Assembly (NCBI GenBank): GCA_016867395.1
Contig: VGJS01000008.1
Coordinates: 1-64,000 of the forward strand
From: Candidatus Handelsmanbacteria bacterium
GTDB taxonomy: Bacteria > Latescibacterota > UBA2968 > UBA8231
Length of the DNA stretch: 64,000 nucleotides
Reading direction: 5' to 3'
Part shown: piece by piece, positions 16,027 to 24,662 of the stretch
Layout: every line of letters begins with the position of its first letter
How positions within the stretch are numbered: position 1 is the first letter of the stretch
Position numbers and translations under genes: made by a program
The notes under the pieces: model-generated
The model's input: only the letters and a program-made list of their open reading frames with translations
What the model was told of the DNA's origin: nothing
Databases searched by the model: none

Positions 16027-16902
16027 ATGAATGCCTCGCAGGTGGCGCGGGACTATGCGTCGCGTTTTCGCCGCCTCAGGGCGGAGTGGGGCAACTCCGA
16101 AGCGCAGGATTGGGACCGCAGCAACCTACTGGCTGCCGCGGCTGCCAGAGACGAGTTCCAGCATCTTTCGTTCGGGGAAATTGCCGATCTGGGGGATTGC
16201 CGGGATTTCTGGATCAACACTTACAACGGCGCTGTAATCGATCTGATCATCACCCTGGCCACTGCCGCTGGGGTGCGGCGCAGCGTCAAGGAGATAGATC
16301 GGTTCTTTGAGGTCAAGATCCTGAAGGTGGCTGATATCCCGCTGAGCCTGGACGACATCGAGCACGGCCTCCTGCGCGCCAACCGGCGCCATCCGGCGGG
16401 GCTCCTGCCACCGCTGCTCCATCGGCCCCACCTGAAGGCCTGGATGGTCCCTCACTTTGACCCGCGCATCCACTTTGCTCTCAACTATGGAGGACGTAGT
16501 TGTCCACCTGTGGAGATGTATACCGAGGCGGAGATCGACAGCCAACTAGACCGGGCCGCCGCTGCATTTCTAAACGCCGAGGTCGAAATCGACACCGAGC
16601 GGTCGATCATCCGGGCCAATCCGATCCTGCGCTGGTACCGCGCCGATTTTGCCGGTCTGGGCGGTTTGGAGGGCCTGATACGCAGGTACCACCCAGGCGA
16701 GCTGGATGAGTGCCGCTGGCGATTCACCTGGAAGGAATACGACTGGAGTCTCTGGCCCGTGTGTTCGGGTCCCACTCCGCACCAAGAAGCGCCGGACGAA
16801 GGCGAAGGAGACGCTCCCCAGGGAGGGCCACCTCTAGCTCCAGGAGGCGTTCGACCTGGAGAGAAGCCAGACAGCGGTGGTCATCGCAGGTCTGGTACCT
16901 GA
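16027..16902 (+). CDS. DUF547 domain protein, C-terminus probably altered
   Basis: Family blocks are clear: CRDFWINTYNGAVIDLI (about 58-74), IPLSLDDIEHGLLR, the central DPRIHFALNYGGRSCPP (about 147-163) and a closing RWRFTWKEYDWSL. DUF547 proteins normally stop just after YDW[SA]L. Here the frame runs on for about 50 unrelated residues that are antisense to a DsbD-alpha fragment, so a tail-to-tail junction near 16750-16800 has probably removed the native stop. DUF547 has a papain-like fold proposed in some members, and its role is not established. It follows the redoxin gene by 70 bases on the same strand. A second, intact DUF547 gene is at 20248. Confidence 0.7.
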   Translation: MNASQVARDYASRFRRLRAEWGNSEAQDWDRSNLLAAAAARDEFQHLSFGEIADLGDCRDFWINTYNGAVIDLIITLATAAGVRRSVKEIDRFFEVKILKVADIPLSLDDIEHGLLRANRRHPAGLLPPLLHRPHLKAWMVPHFDPRIHFALNYGGRSCPPVEMYTEAEIDSQLDRAAAAFLNAEVEIDTERSIIRANPILRWYRADFAGLGGLEGLIRRYHPGELDECRWRFTWKEYDWSLWPVCSGPTPHQEAPDEGEGDAPQGGPPLAPGGVRPGEKPDSGGHRRSGT

Positions 16903-17005
16903 GCTGCAGCACGAGCCGGCCCTTGTTCCCCGGCGCGGCGCGGTCAGCCGCAGGGCAGCCAGGCTGGAGAGCGAATAGCGCCTCCCTTCCTTCTGCACAG
17001 AACAC
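16724..17005 (-). pseudogene. Fragment of a DsbD-alpha-like domain
   Basis: The minus-strand frame contains LGQVFCAEGREALFALQ and GRLVLQLRYQTCDDHRCL, then LLELEVAL. This corresponds to the final strands of the DsbD-alpha-like domain in the redoxin gene at 14989 (ATLEYQSCDNQACYLP, FEIPL). It has no redoxin domain or convincing start upstream, and the bases after LELEVAL read antisense to the DUF547 C-terminus. I interpret it as the tail of a second redoxin/DsbD-alpha gene left after a rearrangement. Confidence 0.45.
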
Positions 17006-17111
17006 CTGCCCCAGGACGGGACGCGATAGAAGCGGATTGACAAGCCTTCTGGGGGCCTACAAATTACCTTCAGCGCGTCTTTCTTCTCTCAATGAGGGGG
17101 CTCTCCTCTCC

Positions 17112-17855
17112 GTGGCTGCATCTGACAAGGCAGCGGAAAAGCTCTGGCATCTGCAGCACTGCCCGCTGCTTGCCGGCCTGAGCCAGGCAGAGATTGAGGA
17201 CCTGGAGCAGGCCACGGTGATGGTGAAGCTCCAGCCCCAGGATCGGCTGTCCATCTCCCGGGGGGAGTTGCCTGCGGTTTGGCTGATCAAAGAGGGATTG
17301 ATGAGCCTCACCTACAGCGACGCCGAGGGGGTGGATGCCACGGTGCTGCTGTTGGACCCGGGTGACCTGTTTGGCGCTCCTGAAGCCGTGGAATCGTCTT
17401 ACGGCGAAAACGCCACCGCCCTCAAGCCCACCGTGCTGTGTTGAATGGCCCAGAGCCAGTTGGAGAGTCTTTGCGCCAGGCACCCTGAACTCGCCTATCG
17501 AGTGACCAAGTTTTCGTGGTGGCGCCTCGCCCGCCTGCAGCAGCGGATGGCAGATTTGATGACCCGGTCGGTCAGGGAACGCCTGGCCATGCTCCTGGTC
17601 AGACTCGCCGCAGAATATGGGCAGGACCGTTCCAAAGGCGTCCGCACGCTGGGGCTGAACCTCACCCACGACGACCTGGCCCATCTGGTGGGCTGCAGCC
17701 GGGAGATGGTGAGCAAGGTCGTGGGGCAGTTCCGCGAATCGGGATGGGTCCGTTCCTCGCGGAAAACCATCGAACTGACCGACTTGACGGCACTCAAACA
17801 GGCCGCCAGCCATGCCCACCATCCCCGCAAAGCGGGGGTTGCGCCCAGAAGATGA
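17112..17855 (+). pseudogene. Crp/Fnr-family transcription regulator with an in-frame TGA
   Basis: From a GTG at 17112 the product has a cyclic-nucleotide-binding-like beta roll (CPLLAGLSQAEIEDLEQA, LIKEGLMSLTY, ATVLLLDPGDLFGAPE). The frame meets TGA at 17442-17444 after ALKPTVLC and continues with MAQSQLESLCARHPELAYRV, the dimerisation helix. A winged helix follows: LNLTHDDLAHLVGCSREMVSKVVGQFRESGWV, a good Crp-type recognition helix. No Fnr-type Fe-S cysteine cluster is seen. The TGA lies where relatives have a non-Cys residue, so CGA or TGG to TGA decay is more likely than selenocysteine. No hairpin at SECIS distance was seen. Confidence 0.65.
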
Positions 17856-18122
17856 TTCAGCTCCCCGGCGTAGCGGGAGTCCCAGAAATGCCGTGGATCT
17901 CGCGGAACCTGGGCGCCGAGAACCAGACTCACTTGTTGACACCAAGCCATTTGGGAGTATCTCCCGAGGGGCTTTTGTTTTTGAGGTGAATACTTCACTG
18001 AACAGCAGCCGTGTTATCCCTTTATTGAAGGGAGCCTGTAGCTACCAGTCAGTCCAGCCAGTCTTGGCGGATTCCGTCGCCCGTCGTGGTGGTGTGCGGC
18101 AGGTCCATAGTTGAGGTGTGAA

Positions 18123-18989
18123 ATGATCGACGAGAGAACCCCTTCGCAGCTGTTCCCCCTTTTTGAAGACCAGGCTCACTCCTGGGAGCCTGGGGAGGGC
18201 CGCCTACCCGAGATCCATCTCTACTTCGGCTCACTGTGCAACCGCGAGTGCGATTTCTGCGTGGTCTTTGGCAGCCCCAAGGGCTGGATGGCCGAGGTGG
18301 ACGAGGCGCTGCTGGAGGGGTTGCTGGGGCTGCTGCATCCGCAGGCCCAGCTCAAGATCTACGGCGGGGAGCCCACGCTTCTGTCGGCTAACCTGCGCTG
18401 GGCCTTTGCGTACTTGCGCCAGCGGGGGTTCGGGGGCCGCTTCACCCTCTTCAGCAACGGGGTCCAGTCGGCCCGGCTGCTCGAACTGCTCCAAGCCGAT
18501 GAGCAGACCTGCTGCGTGCTGAACTACTCCATCCTCACCGGCACCCAGGCCGAACCCCTGCCCCCTGCGGCCCTGCGGCAACTGGCCGAATACGCCGGGA
18601 ACCACCCGGGCCGGATCTTCGCCGGCCATCCGGACCTGGTGGAGGTGGGTCGGGCCCAACAGTGGGGCCGCGAGAAGTTGCGGCAGCGGGGCGATTTCGA
18701 CCACGGCTGCCCCCGTTGCTATCCTGTGGCGACCACCCGTGGTCTGTACCACGGCTGCCCCTTTGCGGTGGAGAACAACAGCCCTCACTACGACCTGGGG
18801 GGCCTGGATACCCCGCCGGCCGAGGTGGCTCGGCGGTACCAGCTTTTCCTGGCCTGGCTCGACGAGGTGCTGGTGCCCCAGGCCCGCAACCTGGGCAGCC
18901 ATCCCTGCACCCTCTGTACCCAGGCTGCGGGTCGGCTACCCATGCCCGACTACACGCGGGCAGCAGACACCGCTATTGTATCTCAATGA
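18123..18989 (+). CDS. Radical SAM protein with extra C-terminal cysteines
   Basis: A 288-residue protein. The radical SAM cluster motif is CNRECDFC (about 40-47), with IYGGEPTLL (about 79-87) as the GGE motif and a partial TIM barrel (GFGGRFTLFSNGVQS). A C-terminal cysteine-rich part (CPRCYP, YHGCPF, HPCTLCTQ) resembles an auxiliary Fe-S (SPASM or Twitch-like) region. The ATG at 18123 has GAGGTG about seven bases upstream. No substrate or peptide partner is evident nearby. It stands alone between a broken Crp regulator and a broken DUF3179 gene. Peptide modification or anaerobic-maturase-like activity is possible but unsupported. Confidence 0.75.
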   Translation: MIDERTPSQLFPLFEDQAHSWEPGEGRLPEIHLYFGSLCNRECDFCVVFGSPKGWMAEVDEALLEGLLGLLHPQAQLKIYGGEPTLLSANLRWAFAYLRQRGFGGRFTLFSNGVQSARLLELLQADEQTCCVLNYSILTGTQAEPLPPAALRQLAEYAGNHPGRIFAGHPDLVEVGRAQQWGREKLRQRGDFDHGCPRCYPVATTRGLYHGCPFAVENNSPHYDLGGLDTPPAEVARRYQLFLAWLDEVLVPQARNLGSHPCTLCTQAAGRLPMPDYTRAADTAIVSQ

Positions 18990-19266
18990 AACCCCTCCCC
19001 TCAAAAGCAGGAGACCCAACACGGGTTGCCTCAACTCCGCCGTCGTCAATGCCTCGCGGAAGCTGCCTGATTGCACTCCATGTTCAGCGCAATGACAGTC
19101 TTGACCCTCAGGTGCCTCACCCTCGGCTCCCCTCGGGTAGACGCCGGCGGCTGGGTCCAAAAAGAGGGCGGCTGCTACCTGAAATTGTCCGGTGCTTATC
19201 TCTCTGCCACCGAGGAATTCATCTTTTCTCGACCTCCCTGATCAAGACCAGAGAGGGGGACGCGGC

Positions 19267-19971
19267 TCAGGGGTATTTGAGCACGCCGGTATCGGCATGT
19301 AACTCCTTCCACTGGTTCCAGCGGGCCACGAGAGATTCCAGTTCCGGGAGTCTCCGGTCGGCATAGAACCCGCTGATACCAGTCAGCCCATTTTCCCCGG
19401 GTAGGTGGTACCACAGGCTTTCAGTCTCGCGGTCGTAAAGCACAAAGGTGTAGCGGTAGGTCCAGCCACTGGCGCTGAGGGTCAGAATCTGTCCATCGAT
19501 CTCGCGGCTGTACACGGCAGCCAAATTGACCAATGGTCAGTAGGCCACCGCGGCATGGATCTCGCCGAAGCGCTCGTTGGCGACCTGGTGCTAGCTCATG
19601 GTCCTTATGGGATACGCTCGCGCCGAACCATTGAGGAAAACCCCCATGGTCACGAAACCCGCAGAGTCCTCGGGGTAGCCCGGATCACCTGGCGCCAGCA
19701 TCTGCGGATCCATGATGGGCGGGATGGCGAAAGGCCCCAGGCCGAACTGGTATTCCTCGGGGATGAAGCCATAGCGCTGCCAGGCATGGGTCACGTCCCA
19801 TTGCTTGACGGTCTGGTCCTTGATCAGGAGGCGATCGGCAGATGGAGGCGAGGTGGGTGTATCATACGCACCTTCCCGGGTAGTGGAGACTGGTCCCTGC
19901 GGGTTGAGGCTCTGGTCCCCGCAACCAATGGCCACAAGGCTCATGGATAGCAGCATTCGCGCAGACTTCAT
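19267..19971 (-). pseudogene. DUF3179 lipoprotein gene with in-frame TAG and TGA
   Basis: An ATG at 19971 begins a lipoprotein (lipobox LVAIGC, then GDQSLNP). The DUF3179 domain follows: GVFLNGSARAYPIRTMS, TAG (19591-19593), HQVANERFGEIHAAVAY, TGA (19537-19539), PLVNLAAVYSREIDGQ, then YTFVLYDRETESLWYHLPGE to the stop at 19267. Family consensus is L.WHE.VND and TYCPLC, so the TAG stands for Trp and the TGA for the first Cys of CPLC; the second Cys is Val here. A 5-bp hairpin (19506-19522) follows the TGA at the same distance as in the redoxin gene, but the upstream TAG argues for decay. Confidence 0.6.
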
Positions 19972-20247
19972 GGCATCCCTGCTCCGATCTTTGAGATAAG
20001 CTGCAACAGCAGCGTTCGATGTGGAACCTGCAGGTCCCCCTCGGGGTCCGAGGCATTGCTGCAAGACAGTATCCTTTTCCTGCTCCACGGCGTCCGAATG
20101 TTACTAGTTCACCATATTTCTCGTTCGGTCCTGTTATTATTGGATATCACCGCATTGCCTGTAAACGGGACTGACAGGTATCTGAGGATGCGAAGACCCC
20201 ATCGACCCCCTGCCAGCCTGCTGACCACTGGAGAAAGGTAGTCTCAA

Positions 20248-21048
20248 ATGCGCGGTATCCTGTTCCTCGTCCTCTTCCTGACCGCCACCGCGGCCACTCC
20301 GCAGACCAAGCCTTTTTCCCACGTGCTGCTCGATCAGGTCCTGCAGGCCCACGTGGACTCCGCCGGCATGGTGGACTACCCTGCACTCAAGGCCTCGCGG
20401 GCAATGCTGGACGCGTACGTGGACAGCCTGGGCAAGGTCAGCCCCCGCAACCACCCTGAACGCTTCCCCACCCGCCATCACGAACTGGCCTACTGGATCA
20501 ATGCGTACAACGCCTCTGTGCTGCGAGGGGTGGTCGATGCCTACCCGGTCGCCAGTGTCAAGGACATCATGCCCCTGGGCGGGTTCTTCAGCCGCAAGAA
20601 ATTCACTGCCGGCGGGCAGGAGTTGACGCTCAACGATATGGAGAACGAGATCATCCGCCCGCTCTACCAGGACCCTCGTATTCACTTTGCCGTCAACTGC
20701 GGCGCCCGCAGTTGCCCGCCCCTGCAGCAGCGGGCCTTTGCCGGCGAGGACCTGGACGCCTGCTTGGAGAAGGTGTTGGAGCGCTTTGCCCGCAACCCCC
20801 AACTCGTCCGCCTCGACTACGGAAATGGCCAGCTCCAGCTGTCCAAGATTCTCGAATGGTACGGTGAGGATTTCATCAAGTGGTTTCCGCAGGACCGCAA
20901 TAGCGCCCCGGCAAACCCCACCCTTGTGGACTATCTCCTTCCCTACCTGCCCGCAGAGATGGCTTCCTACCTGCGCCAGTACCCCGAGTTACGCGTCACC
21001 TACGACGACTATGACTGGGCGCTGAACGCTCAGTCCCCCTCGCCCTGA
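20248..21048 (+). CDS. Secreted DUF547 domain protein
   Basis: A 266-residue protein with a signal peptide (MRGILFLVLFLTATAA) and a complete DUF547 domain: VDYPALKAS (about 44), ELAYWINAYNASVLRGVV (about 80-97), LTLNDMENEIIRP, the central DPRIHFAVNCGARSCPPLQ (about 147-165), and YDDYDWALN near the end. A conserved Asn-Tyr-Asn/His-Cys set in this family has suggested a cysteine-peptidase-like site, which is unproven. AGAAAGG lies about ten bases before the ATG. The 3' end overlaps the convergent glycosyltransferase gene. It is the intact counterpart of the cytoplasmic-looking DUF547 at 16027. Confidence 0.82.
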   Translation: MRGILFLVLFLTATAATPQTKPFSHVLLDQVLQAHVDSAGMVDYPALKASRAMLDAYVDSLGKVSPRNHPERFPTRHHELAYWINAYNASVLRGVVDAYPVASVKDIMPLGGFFSRKKFTAGGQELTLNDMENEIIRPLYQDPRIHFAVNCGARSCPPLQQRAFAGEDLDACLEKVLERFARNPQLVRLDYGNGQLQLSKILEWYGEDFIKWFPQDRNSAPANPTLVDYLLPYLPAEMASYLRQYPELRVTYDDYDWALNAQSPSP

Positions 21049-22580
21049 ACCCGCTCCACTGCCACACCCTCCACCGGCGGGCCAGGCTGGAGCAGAAAAA
21101 TGCGGTAGAGCATCGAAGCACAGCCGGGTGCAGTCCGGGGCAGGGAGACCAGGAGCTGATGCCGGGGGAACACACGCTGTAGGGAGTGGGGGAGCGGGCT
21201 GCCGGCGCGCGCTACCCACAGTACCTCGGCTGGCAGGGGCGAGCCAGACTGCTGAAAGAAGTCAGTCAGAAAAAGGAACCGTGGGTCAGCCACCGTAAAA
21301 CAGGGCCGTCCAGTGCGGTTGTAGTACGCCATGGCGAAAACAATCCCGTATTGCGAACTCAGCAGCGGCACTGAGGGCGGAAGGCCCTCCCTGGCCAGCA
21401 CCTGCTCCAGATCATCGGCCATGGCCTGCCAGCCACCGTACTCACCAACCCGCTCGCTCCAGGAATAGGAGGGCTCCCGCTGGCGGTCCTCGGCCGATAC
21501 CAGATGCACATAGCTGGCATCGAGGGCCTCGCCGGCCAATGCTTCACCCAGGTTCTGAGCCAACGCCGGGTAGCGCAGCGCCAGGCCGATGGGTAGGGCA
21601 TGGACCAGGCCGACGAAGAGCATCAGGGTCAGAAACCGCGTGGGGCGGACCGGCAGCTTGGCCCGCTCAAAGGCCCAGGGCCAGAGTCCGAGAAAGGCAG
21701 GGAGGATCCAGTTGCCCTTGATCTGGCCCCGAAACAGGGCAAAAAAGCCGAAGGCAATCAGCACCATGAGCGCCGGGAGCAGCGCCAGCAGCAACTCAGG
21801 GGAAGGTTTCCGGCACAGTTGCTGCAGACTGCGGGCAAAAGCTCGGTAGAGCAGCCAAAGCAGCAGGGGCGAGACGAAAAGCAGCGGATCGAGCAGAAAG
21901 AGCGGCAGCCGCCAGATCGGCTGGCTGGCGATCTGGGATAGGGTGCCCAGGGTGGTCGGCAGGAAAAAGCCCGTGGATAACTGGGCATAGAGCAGGGGAG
22001 CGGCGACCAGGACACCGGCCAAGGTGTAGCAGAGCAAGGCCCTGGCCCGCTCAGTGCGGGGAAGGGTAGCCAGCAGCCAGAAAAAGAGCCCGGCTGCCAG
22101 GAAAGCGCCCGAGTATTTGCTGAGCATGGCCAGACCAGCCGCCACCCCCATGCCGGCATAGAGCGCCGGTGAAGGCTGGCCGATGGAGCGCCGCGCCAAC
22201 CACAGGGCCAGCAACCAGCAGGCCACCAGAAAACCGTCCGGGTGCAGGTAGGAGGAGGTGTGCCATATCCAGTGGCTGGTGGCAAAGGCGGCGGTGGCCC
22301 ACAGGCATATCGAACGCTCCAGGCCGTGGCGCCGGCAGAGGTGGTAGATCAGTACGGCTGAGGCAACCCCGCACAGGACAGACCCGAGGCGCAGAAACCA
22401 CTCACTCCCTGGATAGAGGAAGTGGGCGAGCTTGAAAACGCTGAAAGGCAGCAGGGCATAGGTCGCGTCTAGGTGCTGGCCCCAAAACCAGTAGGCGGCC
22501 TCGTCCTTGCCCAGTTCCACCCCAGCTACCAGCCAGAGCTTGAACAGGGTGCCCACCCCCAGCAGCGCTAGCCAGGGCAT
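21030..22580 (-). CDS. Membrane glycosyltransferase, ArnT/PMT-like (GT39/GT83-type)
   Basis: About 516 residues with roughly ten transmembrane segments. The N-terminal loop after the first helix reads GVELGKDEAAYWFWGQHLD, the Asp-Glu signature of GT-C polyprenyl-phosphate-sugar transferases of the ArnT type. LHPDG and AMLSKYSGAFLAAGLFFW (about 165-182) match the second conserved region. The C-terminus is a soluble periplasmic domain (YGIVFAMAYYNRTGRPC). I chose the ATG at 22580, just before the first hydrophobic helix; upstream codons belong to the rhodanese overlap. It is the last gene of a four-gene minus-strand set with a GT2 enzyme and a rhodanese lipoprotein and probably transfers a sugar outside the inner membrane. 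Confidence 0.85.
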   Translation of the reverse strand: MPWLALLGVGTLFKLWLVAGVELGKDEAAYWFWGQHLDATYALLPFSVFKLAHFLYPGSEWFLRLGSVLCGVASAVLIYHLCRRHGLERSICLWATAAFATSHWIWHTSSYLHPDGFLVACWLLALWLARRSIGQPSPALYAGMGVAAGLAMLSKYSGAFLAAGLFFWLLATLPRTERARALLCYTLAGVLVAAPLLYAQLSTGFFLPTTLGTLSQIASQPIWRLPLFLLDPLLFVSPLLLWLLYRAFARSLQQLCRKPSPELLLALLPALMVLIAFGFFALFRGQIKGNWILPAFLGLWPWAFERAKLPVRPTRFLTLMLFVGLVHALPIGLALRYPALAQNLGEALAGEALDASYVHLVSAEDRQREPSYSWSERVGEYGGWQAMADDLEQVLAREGLPPSVPLLSSQYGIVFAMAYYNRTGRPCFTVADPRFLFLTDFFQQSGSPLPAEVLWVARAGSPLPHSLQRVFPRHQLLVSLPRTAPGCASMLYRIFLLQPGPPVEGVAVERVQGEGD

Positions 22581-22608
22581 GCGGCAGGTTCCGGTGCCAA
22601 ACAGCGGC

Positions 22609-23175
22609 TCAATCGCCCAGCCCCGGCGCGGTGGCCCAGATTTCCCGGTTGAGCAGTTGGCCCCAAACCTTGTTGTACGGATGGATTTGCCGGACTTCCC
22701 TCTCTCCCTGATAGACCGGGCGGCCCCCGTTGGCCCAGGCAAAGATGGACCCCTCCAGGTTGTGGACATTGGTGAACCCCCGGGCAATCAACTGCTGGGC
22801 AAGCACTGCGGAGCGGTACCCGACCGAGCAATACGCGATGACGAGGCGCTCCTTTTCCGCTCCCTGCAACCAAGCCAGCGCCTGGTCCTCGGAGGTGGCC
22901 AACAGAGCCCCCGGCAGGTGGCTCACGGCCCACTCCTCGGAGGTTCTGGCATCCATTAGCAGCGGCGGGGCCTTTCCGGGTGTTTGCAGCCACTCGTTCA
23001 ATTCAGCGGAGGAAACCTGGGGCACCCCGGGAAAGCGCTCCCGGATCATGCGCTCGACCTCAGGCCAGTTCGCCTCCTGTTGCAGGCAAGCAACTAGTAG
23101 AGTGGGAAGGGCCGTGGTCCAGAGCACCGCGCGGCGCAACCTGCACTGCCAATGTGGTGAGTTTGAATACTTCAC
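22609..23175 (-). CDS. Rhodanese-domain lipoprotein
   Basis: A 188-residue protein with a signal and lipobox (LPTLLVAC, Cys30) and one rhodanese domain (about 53-165): LLMDARTSEEWAVSHLPGA, then the active loop YCSVGYRS with Cys116, and NLEGSIFAWANGGRPVY. An intact catalytic Cys makes sulfur transfer or thiol chemistry possible at the periplasmic face. The ATG at 23175 overlaps the GT2 stop by four bases, so the two are translationally coupled. A rhodanese inside a glycosyltransferase operon is unusual, and its role there is not evident. Confidence 0.88.
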   Translation of the reverse strand: MKYSNSPHWQCRLRRAVLWTTALPTLLVACLQQEANWPEVERMIRERFPGVPQVSSAELNEWLQTPGKAPPLLMDARTSEEWAVSHLPGALLATSEDQALAWLQGAEKERLVIAYCSVGYRSAVLAQQLIARGFTNVHNLEGSIFAWANGGRPVYQGEREVRQIHPYNKVWGQLLNREIWATAPGLGD

Positions 23176-24659
23176 GGAATCTTCCCTGGTCTTGAGCTAT
23201 GGCGTATACGGCGACAGGGTCGCCAGGCTGAACTGAGCCCAGTGTAGAGGAAGCCGCTTAGGAAGAGCAGCAGGAAGGGCATGCCGGCGTACAGGCCAAT
23301 ATCCCAGGCCCGGATGACCACTACGGCGAAATAGCAGGCCATGCCCAACTCGACCAGAAAGAGCAGGGGAACCTTGTTGGTGTATTTGCGCCGTACAGGC
23401 TCCGCGCCAGCCACCCCTCCAGATTTGGGGGTGCGCAGGAAGGGGCTGACATGGCCGGCCAATCCCTCGACCACTGCCCGGGCATTGTTGACGCACAGCC
23501 CCATGCCGATGGCCATCAAGATGGGCAGATACTTGATCTGCGACCTCCAGTCGGCATAAAGCTCCCGCTGGGCGGCCAGGTAAAAACTCGAAATCGCCAG
23601 GGTGGCCATCGAAAAGAGCGGTAGATCGACGATCAGCATCCTCTCCCAGCCCAATTGGGAACGGATGGTCAGCATCGGCCACATCAGCAGGGCCATCAGC
23701 CACATCAACAGGTAGCAGAGGTGGGCGGTCAGGTGGAAGGTGGCCTCCACCTTGATTCGCATGGGCAGGGTACTGCGCCAGATCCGGGGCAGGATCTTCT
23801 TGCCAGTCTGCACCGCCCCCTTGGTCCAGCGGTGCTGCTGAGCCTTGAAGGCATTGATCTCCTCGGGTATTTCCCCAGGCACTTCGATCTCTGGCAGGAA
23901 CCTAAACCTCCAACCCGCCAGTTGGGCCCGGTAGCTCAGGTCCAGATCCTCGGTGAGGGTATCGTGTTGCCAGCCGCCCGCGTCGAGGATGGCCGTTTTG
24001 CGCCAGATTCCGGCGGTGCCGTTGAAATTGAAAAAGCGGCCGGAGCGGTTGCGGGCGGTGTGCTCGACGACAAAGTGGCTGTCCAGGAAGATGGCCTGGA
24101 TACGGGTGAGCGGGGAGTGGCCGCGATTGAGGTGGCCCCAGCGCAACTGGACCATGCCGATCTGCGGGTCGATGAAGTGGTGGATGGCTTGTTGCAGGAT
24201 CTGGGGCGGAGGGAGGAAGTCGGCGTCGAAGATGAGGATGAACTCCCCCTTGGCCCCGGCCATGCCCGCTTGCAACGCGCCGGCCTTGAAGCCGGTGCGG
24301 TCAGTGCGATGCAGTCGGGCTATATCGACCCCCTGGGCGGACCACCGCGCTACCGCTGCCACAGCGCGGTGGCAGGTCTCATCCTGCGAGTCGTCCAGCA
24401 CCTGGACCTGCAGCCGGTCGCGAGGGTAGTCCAGCCGGCACACAGCGTCGATCAAGCGCTCGGCGACGTGAAATTCATTGTAAAGGGGCAATTGTACGGT
24501 CACCACCGGCAATTCGGCGAAACGGCCGGCCGCAGCCTGGGCCTGCCTGCGGTGTCGGTAGAACAGGCGCAGCATCAGATACCGGTGGAAACCGTACACG
24601 CTCAGCACCACCACGACCACGCAATAGACCGCGGTGCAGATGATCTGCCAAGGGGACAT
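23172..24659 (-). CDS. Processive family 2 glycosyltransferase, cellulose-synthase-like
   Basis: A 495-residue membrane enzyme. An N-terminal helix (about 5-25) precedes the GT-A domain: PVVTVQLPLYNE (about 51-62), VQVLDDSQDET (first Asp pair), FILIFDADFLPP (DxD, about 140-151), DTLTEDLDLSYR (TED, about 232-243) and QQHRWTKG (QxxRW, about 274-281). Four or so C-terminal transmembrane segments follow. All motifs for processive UDP- or GDP-sugar polymerisation are present, as in BcsA-like or beta-mannan-type synthases. The start is four bases after the DUF3179 stop and its own stop overlaps the rhodanese start. Confidence 0.9.
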   Translation of the reverse strand: MSPWQIICTAVYCVVVVVLSVYGFHRYLMLRLFYRHRRQAQAAAGRFAELPVVTVQLPLYNEFHVAERLIDAVCRLDYPRDRLQVQVLDDSQDETCHRAVAAVARWSAQGVDIARLHRTDRTGFKAGALQAGMAGAKGEFILIFDADFLPPPQILQQAIHHFIDPQIGMVQLRWGHLNRGHSPLTRIQAIFLDSHFVVEHTARNRSGRFFNFNGTAGIWRKTAILDAGGWQHDTLTEDLDLSYRAQLAGWRFRFLPEIEVPGEIPEEINAFKAQQHRWTKGAVQTGKKILPRIWRSTLPMRIKVEATFHLTAHLCYLLMWLMALLMWPMLTIRSQLGWERMLIVDLPLFSMATLAISSFYLAAQRELYADWRSQIKYLPILMAIGMGLCVNNARAVVEGLAGHVSPFLRTPKSGGVAGAEPVRRKYTNKVPLLFLVELGMACYFAVVVIRAWDIGLYAGMPFLLLFLSGFLYTGLSSAWRPCRRIRHSSRPGKIP

Positions 24660-24662
24660 GCG

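Noticed and set aside
17442..17444. Selenocysteine at the Crp-family TGA
   Set aside because: The position is not a conserved Cys, and no stem-loop with suitable spacing follows.
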